Positions 47,562-59,500 of a DNA stretch of 64,000 bases are shown piece after piece. Both the position numbers and the translations under genes were made by a program. This DNA comes from Lycorma delicatula (lineage: Eukaryota > Arthropoda > Insecta > Hemiptera > Fulgoridae). The notes beneath the pieces are model-generated. The model was not told the origin of the DNA and searched no databases. It saw only the letters and a program-made list of their open reading frames with translations. The stretch covers positions 52,545,946-52,609,945 of the forward strand of contig NC_134465.1 of the NCBI RefSeq assembly GCF_047948215.1, read 5' to 3'. Within the stretch, counting starts at the first letter, position 1, and each line of letters opens with the position of its first letter.

Positions 47562-50500
47562 ATGTGTGTCTGTCTGGGTGGGTATGTGTGTGTGTGTATA
47601 TATATATACACACATGTGTATCACAAAGTTCTCCCAGGACATTCATAACAGTATAAAATATGCCCCAGAACTGGAATACCCAGGGATATCTGTAGTAATT
47701 TTTGGAGTGAAATCCAATAAATGGGGGTAAAAGCCCAGTTTTTATATGTTTGACATACAATAACTTTGTTAAACAGGTAATAAACACATAAAACTTTTAA
47801 ACAAAATTTGTAGAGAATCTGATTATGAAGAAAATGGTGTAAGATAAGTTGAATAAAACAATGAAAAATTAGAATTTTATTTAAAAATACTTAATTACTA
47901 TGTTTGTCAGAAAAGTACTTACTTAATATAAACAAAGATCAACTTTTTTTTGTGATGTGAGAAATTTTGCAGTTAAAAAAAAAACTAGAAATTACACAAC
48001 AATTGTAAAATAAAAATTATTTAGATAATAATTTTTTTATTAATGACAGAAGTATAATAAATTTATACAGTACACTTTGGTCAAGTGTACTATTTCTAAA
48101 TAAAATTTGACACTTTCTCATTTTTCTCTGTTTTATTCAACTTTTCAAACTATTCAGAATTAAATTCTCTAGAAGCTTTGTTTAAAAGTTTTATGTGTTT
48201 GTTACTCATTAAACAAAGATATTACAATTTAACATAAAAAACAGGGTTTTTATCCTACTTATGGGTTTTCACTAGATTTCTCAAAGATTACAGCATAAGA
48301 TTCTAGGACCTATTTTATTGGATTTTCCAGGTCAAAAACCATAAGAAATCACTCAGTTTGCTCCCTTAAGTAAGTCCTAAAAATTTCAGCACGACCTCAT
48401 TTCACCAACATAACTGATATCTGAGCAAACAAAATCTTTCACTACCCATAACTCTCAAACAAAGCATTTTAGGACATACCTTTATAGAACTTTTTCAATT
48501 ATTTTCACGAGTAGAATAGGTTATGAAAGTCCCGGGAGAACTTTGTGATATATTGATATATAAATAAACAACGAATTAGCTTAAAACACAATAACAGAAA
48601 AACCTAAAAAATTAATACCAAAAGACAACTTTCATGGGATCCCACATCATCATCAGTCAGTACACAATTCTATAATTACATCAAAAATAAAAACAAAAAA
48701 GAAATAAAAACTTAAAAATTAGAAAACATTAATCCTAACAACCACAAAACTTGATCACAGCTTCATTGCCAACTGGAATGATGTAAATTTAAAACATCAT
48801 GCAACTGTTCATAAACATTGTTGCCAACTGCTACAACTCACTTTGTCTCTAATTAAAGCATCATCTTCAAAAACAATCTGTTGATTAATCATTTCATACC
48901 CTGTTTTTCTTTAAACCTAAGTGAGATATAAGTCTGGGACTTTTACTCAATTTCTTAGATCAAAAACCATAAGGAAGCATCAAATTTACCCCTTGATTTG
49001 TACACCATGAATTTTAGTATGGTTTAATTTCATAGAGGGGGTAGAAAGCAGGGCTAAATGTTTAACGAACCGTTTTCTGACCTATATTTATATGAATCTT
49101 TTTTCTTATTTTTGGCTACAGAATTATCTCCCAACAGATTGCCGTGTAATTTGGAATCACTCTGTATATTTCCTTTTCCAAGAATGTTTTTTATTTTTAT
49201 ACCTTTTCATTTCAATACCTTCTTTTAAATATAATGCAGAGGAAGTGAAATCCTTAGCATGCAAATTTAAATTCTTGAACTGAAGGGAAATTTGGGTTTT
49301 GGGTTGTTGGTTTCTGGTCAGCTAATTTACATACAATTTACAACAATAATTTACACAACACCAATTATTATTCAGTTACTGATTTTATGCTTCACTGTTG
49401 ATGGAAAAATAATAAAGGTAAAATGCCATCCATGAAGAATTTTGTGCATGATTTTCTATTTCTCTACTGATATATAAATAAACAACTTTCACAAATATTG
49501 AAATATTTGTGAAAGTTTACATAAAATTTGTTAATAATAGAGGTGCTCCATGATCAACAGGTAAGCCTAGAACTAGTTGTACTTAGAACATAAACTGTTT
49601 TGAAGAGATTAGTAAATAGCCCTTATATAAACAGAAAGATTTACATTAGGCTAGAAATACCCAGAATAAGTTCTTGAGAACGATTTGAAAGAAGAGATTT
49701 GAAAGAAATCAGACCAAGACTACTTCATGCACTTTGCGAAAATGATTTTGACAGACAAAAGGAATGTTGCAAGAAATTTATCATTTGTTGACAGCAGATT
49801 CTCAGTTCTCTACCTTGGTGATATGGTTGGATGAAGCACGATTTTAAATGAATGGTCATAAATTGAACTGTTATAAATTTGTTTGTCGGCAGAAAACCAT
49901 TAGCATATGGAGAAGGAACTTAGAATGTACTTGTAATATATATTTGGTGTTAGATTAACAAAAAAAAGCCATGTTAGAACTTTATTTTTTTTAGGGTAAA
50001 ACAAGGAATTTGTGTCATGAAATATTGGTTATTACCTGGCTGTTAAACAACCCTGTATTTGACGTTGGCCATACCATTGTTTGGTAGCAAGGTGGGACAC
50101 CTCCTGACTATGATTTTCAAGTTAGAGACTACCCTGATCAAACTTTACCTTTACGGATAGGTCGCTGAAATGACCAAGATTTCATATGATTTGATACCTT
50201 GCAATTTTTGATTCTGGGAAATCTTCAGATCTTCTAATCCAAATTATCGGAACCACCAAGCTATTGTTTCATAATTCCAGTGGTTTTTAAAAGACAGAAC
50301 AAAAATTAGTATAAAAAATGTTCAAGTGCTTAAATCCTGACATGAATATAAAAGTGCAGAAAGGTAACATTTAGAACACTTCCTCCGATGTATATTAAAC
50401 ATGTAATAAAAACAATTGTTGAATTTTTTTATTAACTATTTTATTATTAGTTATTGGATAAACTGAATGTTCACTCACTCAATATATAATTACTTATGAA

Positions 50501-53500
50501 GTACAGAAATAAACAAAAGCAAATCCTACTCACTAAATTCATACAATTAAATAAGTGCGTTATAAAACTTGCACCACATTCTATAGCTTTTAATCCTGTA
50601 TCCATGTCTGCATTAGTATGACCTGAAAAACATGAACATTAAAAAAACATTTATACAACATCCAGTTTTTATTACAGTAATTTATATTACAAAAAAATAT
50701 TTGTTACATGATTGAGTGAAATTTTTATATATCACAATTTTATATATGTTTTCTTTTTTTTTAATGCAACTGTGTGTTTAGTTATTATATTACTTGTGGT
50801 AATAAATATGTCAAAGAATTAATATTATTGTTTTCTTAAATTTTTAAAGTAAATTTTATTTTTTTATTGGAGGAATTAAATTTATTACAAACCTAAAATA
50901 AGATTTAATGAGCTTTACATTGCATTTACGAATAATGATAAAAATGTCCTGATACAGCAAAACACCTCATGAACAATAAACATTGAAAATAATATCTATA
51001 TTTTAGAAATAACTGCTGATTCTATTTATTAAATACAAGAACAAAATATTATATCTTTAAAACAAAAGCAAATCTAAATCATAAACCATCAAGCTCAGTT
51101 TGAGTAGGATACATTATTACAACTGGCAACACTGACAACCAATAAATGAATTAACATTTTATTATGATCAGTTTTTACATTATATAAATGATGTCAAGAC
51201 TGGTTAGGAATGTTACTCCACACACAAAAAAGAACGAAAATGCCCCAGCATTTGTCTGGTTGAATCAAACAATTTAAAAATACAAACTCATAAAGTGACA
51301 GTAAATTAAACATGTGAAGATACAAAATAACTACAATATAAATATTAACTGAAAAGACATTAATGAAAATTATTTGAGTCCATATTTACATATATTAAAT
51401 AAATATGCAGAGTGAATTTTTTTTTTGCCTTTCATTTATTTATCAGCATTATTTAAAAATTCATTAAAAAAGTTATAATGTTTACGTAAAATAAAACCAT
51501 CCAATTTTACTTTAACTAAGTAGGTAGGAAGATCCTTTAAATGGGTCAATTATTTATTAAAAGTGGCAATGAAAGTATAATATGGTAAAAAGGGTTTCTA
51601 AAAAACCAAAGAATTGAGTTTAGTAATATGAAAACAGTTTTGTTGTCTGATTTAATGGAGATGGATATAATTATTATTTTGTTAAGAATTATTGTTTTAG
51701 TAGATACTGTAAATACATACTATAAAAACAAATGAAGAGATTAATAAATAATATTCTATTAATATTATACAAGAAAATTAGTCTAGATTTCAATCATTAT
51801 TAACAATTCATAATAAAACATTTAAACAATGAGTAAAATTGTTGTATCAATTAACTTTTTAAATCTGATAAATAATACTTAAAATTCATACAAAAATCAA
51901 TTGGAAAAAATACAAAAGTTCAATCAATTTGTATATACAATTTAGATATATGTATTATAAAAAATATACATTACCTACTAAGCTACATACTGTATTTACT
52001 GGTATGATTCATGAACTTTCTGACTTACATTTTTTATCTAACTGTAGGTGTGTGATTTAAGCAAAGAAATGTTTTTACATATGTTTATAATGAAACTAAA
52101 TGAGTGGAAAATGATATTTGTTTGTCTGAATTTTTTTTAAAATATTGTTTAAAAATTCAGATGCATATAAATACATGAGCGGGGCAGAAACAAGTAATTT
52201 AAAACTTCAAAATGAACAATTTAATTGCACACAAAATACTACATACTAAGTAAATTACTGTAAAGAACAAGGAAAAGCATTTAATTTTCTACTCGTGTTT
52301 TGAAAATAACATCATGCAAGTGACCACCATTAGCGGTAAGGCATCTCACCTGATGTCAGCCTATCCACTAGAATTGCATGAACTTTTGCTCGGATGAAAT
52401 CTTTCAGTTCCGCTGGCATAAAACTTCTCTTTCAAACAACCCCATAAGAAAAAAATCACATGCCGATTAATGAGGCGAGTGGGGAGGCCATGTGACATCT
52501 CCAAAACAAGGGAGACGACATGTTTGGGAAACATTTCTCAGATGACTGCCATGGAATTTCGTGCTTGTGGGCGGTAGCATAATCCTGTAGAACTATCCCA
52601 GCCATTTGTTGACATGTGCCGACGAAGTTCATTATGGAGAAACATTCATCACAGCACCACTTATCAATCTGATGTGACCGTAACAGACCGATCATTAGCA
52701 TTCTCAAAAAAGTACGACCCAATCGCTCCAAATGTACTAACACCACACTGTAACTTTATCACACCACACCACCACCACTATGCATGGTTTTTCATGCAAC
52801 ATGCGTTCTCTGTATCCCAGTACCTGAAGATCTGCTCGTTAATGTATCTGTTTCGATGAAAATGTGCCTCATTGGATATTAGCAGATGATCCAGCAATTG
52901 CGATGTTTTTTCAATTAGTTTAACATTTATCTACAGAAGTCACTCCGATAATTCAAATCACATGGATAGAATTGTTGCACTATTTGCATTTTATAGGGAT
53001 AGAACATTAAATCATCATGTAAGATGCGTCCGATGGCTTTACACGTTAAGTGCAAGGCAGTTGAATGGTAAAAAGTAGAACACTGAGGACTATACTGAAA
53101 CACTTCTGCCATTCTCCATACATTTTCCAAGGTTCGCACACTTCTAGGGTGACCAGGAAGCTTCTTCTTGATAACTGATGCATTAGATCTGAATTGTCTG
53201 ACCCAATTCAATAATATTTGGCAAGTGGGAATCTTTCCATTCTTTCCAATTTAAAATCTCATCAAAAACTCATTATGTTAACAATAGCTGAACCATAATG
53301 TTTGTAAAATGCTTCTGCTGCAAAAACGCAACACTCTTCCAACTAATACTGCATCATCACTGAAGACTTTAAACTGTATAACTCAGCTATCATGTATTTT
53401 CCCTACTAGCTACACAAATGTAGGCATGGCGCGACTTTTACTTCATCCAACTGTTCTGCCCCACCCAGTATATATATATATATATATAAATTTATATTTA

Positions 53501-56500
53501 ATAAATCAACCCTAAGCACAGAACAATTTAAATAGGATGACTTACCTTATTTCACTACAAACAGAAGCGCTTACACAAAATTGATTTGCATCATCAGCTA
53601 CATACATTTAAATATATATATATATACCAGGTGTGTAAATATGAAACCAGAATTTAACCATAGATGTTAATGTAGTTACCATCAAAGCGCATCATTGGTG
53701 CTATTTTCTGTCCTTGACAGCTGACAAAGATTTTCAACTCACAACAATACAAGTTTCATACAACAGCATGGTTTTAATTAGCATTGAACATGTCAATTTT
53801 TGTACCATCAGACTACGATTTGCAGACGGCATTGATTTTCTGTTACCATTTAAAGAGAACTGCTGCAGAATCGCATTGAATGCTTGTCGAAGCTTACAGT
53901 GAGCAAGCATTTGGTAAATCACAGTCCTTTGAGTGGTTTAAAAAAAAAATTCAAAAGTAACGATTTTGACATAAGAAACGAAGAACATAGAAGACCACCG
54001 GAAAAGTTTGAAGACAGCGAATTGCAAGCATTGTTGGATGAGGATGATCCTCAAACGCAACACCTTCTGGAAAGATCTAGAAGATGGGAAAATGCGTTCC
54101 ACATGAACTGAATGAAAGACAGCAAGAAAACCAAAAAACCACTTGCGAAATGCTGCTTACAAAAGAAATTAATTTCTCCATTGAATTGTGACAGGTGATG
54201 AAAAATAGATATATTTTGAGAATCCTAAGCGTAACTCCAGGTGAACTATCGACATTGATTTTAAGGCCAAATCGCTGTGGAAAGAAGACAATGCTCTGTG
54301 TTTGGTGGGATCAGAAGGGTGTGATCTGTTATGAGCTGCTAAAACCTGGTGAAACCATTAATACTGAACGCTACCGACAACAAATGATCAATTTGAATCA
54401 AGCATTGCATGAAAAACAACAGAATATCAAAAAAGCCAATACAAAGTGATTTTGCTTCATGATAATGCACCATCACACAAAACCGGTCAAGGAAACAATT
54501 GAGGCGTTCAGTTGGAAAATACTTTCACATGCGGCTTACTCACCAGACTTGGCTTCGTCCGACTACTATTTATTTGCATCGACAGGACACATACCTGCTG
54601 AACAGCTCTTCACTTCTTATGAAAATGGCTCGATGACTCATTTGTCTCAAAAGAGCATCAATTTTTTTCGTGTGGCATCTGTAGATTGTCAGAGAGATGG
54701 GAAAAATATATAGCTAGCGATGGACAATATTTTGAATAAAATATTCTTTATCATCTTCATACAATAAACGTGTATTTTCTATACAAAAATTCCGGTTTCA
54801 TATTTACACACCTGGTATATTATAAAAACATCATAAACTTGCAATCCATGATAACATACCACTTATTCACTTATATTAAAAATATTTATAACAAATTGAA
54901 TTTTATTAAAAATCTTTAAATTAAATTTAACTTATATTTTTAAATCTTATATAAAAGTTTTTTAAAACTTTTATTTAAATTGAATTTTTTTTTAAAAATT
55001 ATAATCAAACCAAGAAATAAAAAACATAAAATATAAAATACATTTAAGCAATTAAATTTAAATTAAAATGTAAAAATGTAATTAAAACACAGATAAGAAT
55101 TAAAACTTTTAAAATAAAAACAAAAACTTAAGCAAAGCAAATTCATGTGCTAGCCTTTTCACTGAATTTACTCTCAATGATAATGTTTTTGTAATATAAA
55201 TATATATATATGTATAAATGTATGCAGCTGATGATGCGAATCAAATTTGCGAAAGCATTTCTATTCGTAATGAAATGAGTTAAATCATCCTATTTCAATT
55301 GTTCAGTGCTTAGGGTTGATTAAATATAAATTAATTTGCATTTAGAAATCAAAAAAAAAATATATATATATATATGTATTTATACTTTAAAACAAACATA
55401 TATTCTTTTATATTTTTACTTTCCTGTTATAGCAGAGCTATAGCTCTAGTAGGAAACTTTATTTTGCTATTGTGCATAGTCGACTAGACTACGGCATCAG
55501 CTGTTGGGGAGGAACTTATGTTACAAATTTAGATTCCATAATCAAAATCCAAAAAAGATTCGTTAGAATGATAAGTAAAAAAAGAACTACGGATCATTCT
55601 TTGCCAATATTTAGGGAATTGTCTATATTACCGCTACGTTATTTACATGTTTATAAAGTAATGAAAATTTTCTTTATCAGAAGCGGTCATAGAGATAGTA
55701 TGATAACCGAGTACGAACTTAGAAGTAAAAGGAATGTATATGTCCCCAGAGCAAATAAAACGAGTTATATGAAGTTCTTTTTAAGTACTGCTCCTAGATT
55801 GTATAACATACTTCCTAATCATATAAAGACCAGTAGAAACCTAAACACTTTCTTAAAGCTACTAAGACGATGGCTAATTAATATTGATGACGCTGAAAGT
55901 ATGTTCCATGTAATTACATGATTTATGATTACATATATAATTAATTATAATGCTTTATACTATTGGTCTTAACACAGTAATAGATTTTTTACATTTATAA
56001 CTTAACGGGTAGCACTGGATGAAAGGTTTATTAGTAAACATAAATATTTGGCGACGATTGATCTTCTCTATACTTAACTGCAGAAAAGATAAGTTTCCAC
56101 CAGAGCAAATCATGAATTAATCCTCCTACATAAGATAAAACTGTTTACTTTTCCCCTTACTCAAACTAAAAAGATTAATAGGAAAGAGATGGTTCCACAA
56201 AACCCTTGTGGACACCTAATCTTTCATCTTTTACAAATAATATAAATTAAGTATAATTAAGTTAAGTTAAGTAATAAATATTAAATTGTATTATAAAACA
56301 ATGTTAAATTAAGTATGATTAAGTTAAGTAATATTATAATTAGTATTAGGATTACTCCATTAATTATTACATCTGTAAAAGTGAAAGAAATAAAAGAAAA
56401 TATAAGAAAAAAATATAAATATAATATAAGGAAAAGTATTGTATTGGTCCAATTCGGGAATATGCAGTTTTCACCGGATCTTGACTTTTTGACACCTTAG

Positions 56501-59500
56501 GAATCTAAAAAACCAGATAGAAATTTTCTGAATGTTAATGTTCATATGTACATGTGTTTGATGTTGGCCTCTAAATCACCTTATATCTCCAGAACTACTG
56601 GAACGATTTTGACCAAAGTTGGTCAGATTACTTCTATATATGAGACATTAATCCCATTAAATTTTCAACTTAAAAGTCAAGGAGGTGAAGCTGTAGAGCA
56701 AGGTCACCCTCAGTATGTCAATATTTTGCCTAATTAAAGTCATATTTTTCTTAGGCACATTTGTTAACAATTAAAAAATAACAATATTTGCAAAAACCAT
56801 TTGAAAAATCACAGCCCCACCATAAAAAATGCTGTTGTAGTAGTCTGTTATGTTGTGGTCACAGGTGAGCAGTAGAACTAAATAAATGAATAATATTTGA
56901 AGTGTAAAAAGTAACTCGATCGCCTGGTTGAGTTGGTACTTTGTGTTTTAAGCCTCGCAGCTACACCAGTCTGCCAACCTAACAAATGAAATTTGTTCTA
57001 TGAAAGTTGTGAAATTACATTAGCTTAGTTAGTGCCGACTGTCACCACTAGTATCACCACACCCAAACAAATTAAATACGGTATGCGCATACACTTTAGA
57101 ATCATTGAATTAAATAAATGAAAAAGTATTATATTTAAAAAAAAAGATAAATATTTTAAATTAAGTTGTGTGTGTAAGCCATATATCAGACACAGCTTTA
57201 GCTGTGTGACGGAGTCCGACAAATGTGTTGTCAGCTTTTTTATGTGTATGTATTTTATATCATAATAATAATAATAATCAGATAAATAATAATAAGTAAA
57301 ACTAGAATCTTGCTACGATACATGCCCAGGACTAGTGGAAGAGAAGCTAGTACTTTACGATTTTATAAACTGGCTGAATTAAACAATTTTCCAGACACAT
57401 ATAAAATGTAACTTACCAATTGAAATAATCAATTTTTGATAATCTTTTTTTACTCTTGTTATAACATCAAGTGCATTTGGGATTTCAGGAGCTAGCGTTA
57501 ACAAGGCAACATTGTGCATTCGTCCATATGTTTCTTTTAATGTTTCATACCCCTAAAATTAAAATAATTACAAATAAACATAATCCATAAACATTCAATA
57601 AAGTAAGTTTTAGTTATTTTTAATACTAGTAAGGTTCCTTAATAATTAAATAATAACTTCATTAATAATTAAATATTATTTTTATTTATCTAATTTATAC
57701 ATGCTGTACAAGTTAGAATTCAATAAAATCATCACCAGTAAATAAATAACCTTTTGCATAATATTATCCGAGTAAATTATCCTGAAAAAGCTGAATTACC
57801 CAGTGTTCTGGTACTTTCAGGATGTCAAATCGTAATTTAATACCCAAAACAGAATCTCAGTAAAAACTTCAATCTAACAAATGAAAACTTCCAGGTAAAA
57901 TTGTTTCAGATTTTATAACAGGCTCTATAAAATTAATCCTAATGATGTAAGTTAAAAAAAAATAGTCAAAAAGTGATTGAAGTGAATTTTTTTACCCATT
58001 TTTTAATAAGTCCATTCTGAGAAAATAAATTTCAAAAATTTATTTTTCATAAAAAGGGAGCGACTACTGATACAAAATTTCAGATGAAAATATCGAAGTC
58101 AATGATAATAATTCAATTTTGTAAATTACTGACGTGTCACAATAAATTCAACCTGCAATTTTTGTTCAAAACACAGCATGATCTTCATGCATAATATTAT
58201 ATAGTATAGGCTATAAATGTACAATAAACATAAACCAGTACAGTAAATGGTAGAAAATTGGAGGAAGTAATGAGAAGAAATTGAAATAAACATAATAGAA
58301 AAGCCCTTTTGCATCAAGTTTTATATGGAACAACACTAAATTAACATAAAAATAAAACTCATTTAAGCAAAAATAATATTTATAGATTAAATATATTTTA
58401 AGTAAAATACAGTTTTTCAGATTATTTCCTAAAATTTACTTGAGTACATCTGACCAATTCAATTCTTCAGACATTTAATAACTAGGGGAAGTATGGCTAT
58501 TAGCAAAGCAAAAATATGGTTTATAGATTTAGTAGCTACCAGACAACACTTGCTGTAGAAGAATATTTAAATTTTTATAATAAAACTCATCATGTCTTCA
58601 TGAGAATTCTGGGCATATATAGAGTGAATCATGAAGTCCTCCTGGGACTTTCATAACCTAGGTCTTCTTGTAAAAATAATGGAAAAAGTTCATATAAACA
58701 TATGTCATAAAATGTTTTGTTGCAAGTTATGTCTAGTGAAAGATTTCACTCGGATTTCAGCTACCCCGATGAAATGAGTTCTTACTGCAATTTTTAGGAC
58801 GTTAATTAAGGGGCAGAATTAGTATTTATTCATGGTTTTTTATCTGAAAAATCGAATAGTAGGTTCCAGAACCATATCTGCAGTAGTTTTTGAGAAATAT
58901 GGGGTGAACACCAGGGTTCTCCTTAAGTTGCTCAGCAGCATCCATAATGCGGAGAATTAATTCCTCACAAAAATGTATTTTTGTTTTGTATATAATATTT
59001 TTCATCCATCCCCAGATGCAAAAATATAAAGGTGTTAGATCAGGCGATCTTGGTGGCCAGGAATGTGAACCTCCATGACTAATCCAACACTCAGGGAAAT
59101 GATGATTTAAGTCAGTAGAAATGGAACAAGAGAAGTGGGGAGGTATGCCATTATGCTGGAAGTATACTTTGCATCTAAGCACTAGAGGAACATCTTTATG
59201 CAGCTGGGACAATTCCTCTTGAAGAAAGTTTCTGTCATTAATAAAAAAATTATTATTTAAGTGATTTTCATTTGTTTTTATTTTACAATTATTATTGTGT
59301 AATTTCTAATTTTTTTTAAATTTTTTAACAGCAATTTTTAGCAGTAAATATTGTTTTTTTTTTCCGGAGGTAAAATAGTCCCCCGTTCGGATCTCCGGGT
59401 GGGGACTACTAAGGAAGGGGTCACCAGAAAACTAAAAAATAACATTCTAAGAGTCGGAGCATGGAATGTTAGAAGCTTAAAAAACGTTGGTAGGGTAGAA

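Noticed and set aside
47345..47787. Several overlapping ORFs rich in His-Thr or Cys-Val on both strands
   Set aside because: They are translations of the (TG)n microsatellite.
50534..50622. Earlier GTATGA donor in the AMDHD2 THLFN exon
   Set aside because: It would break the frame into FHHRDPG; the GTGAGT donor keeps it.
55228..55254. Calling a canonical hammerhead ribozyme
   Set aside because: An extra unpaired base lies between CTGATGA and stem II, and stem I and stem III could not be drawn convincingly; kept only as a hypothesis.
59364..59408. Calling a canonical HDV ribozyme
   Set aside because: P4 is absent and P3 minimal; only the P1/P2 crossing is supported.
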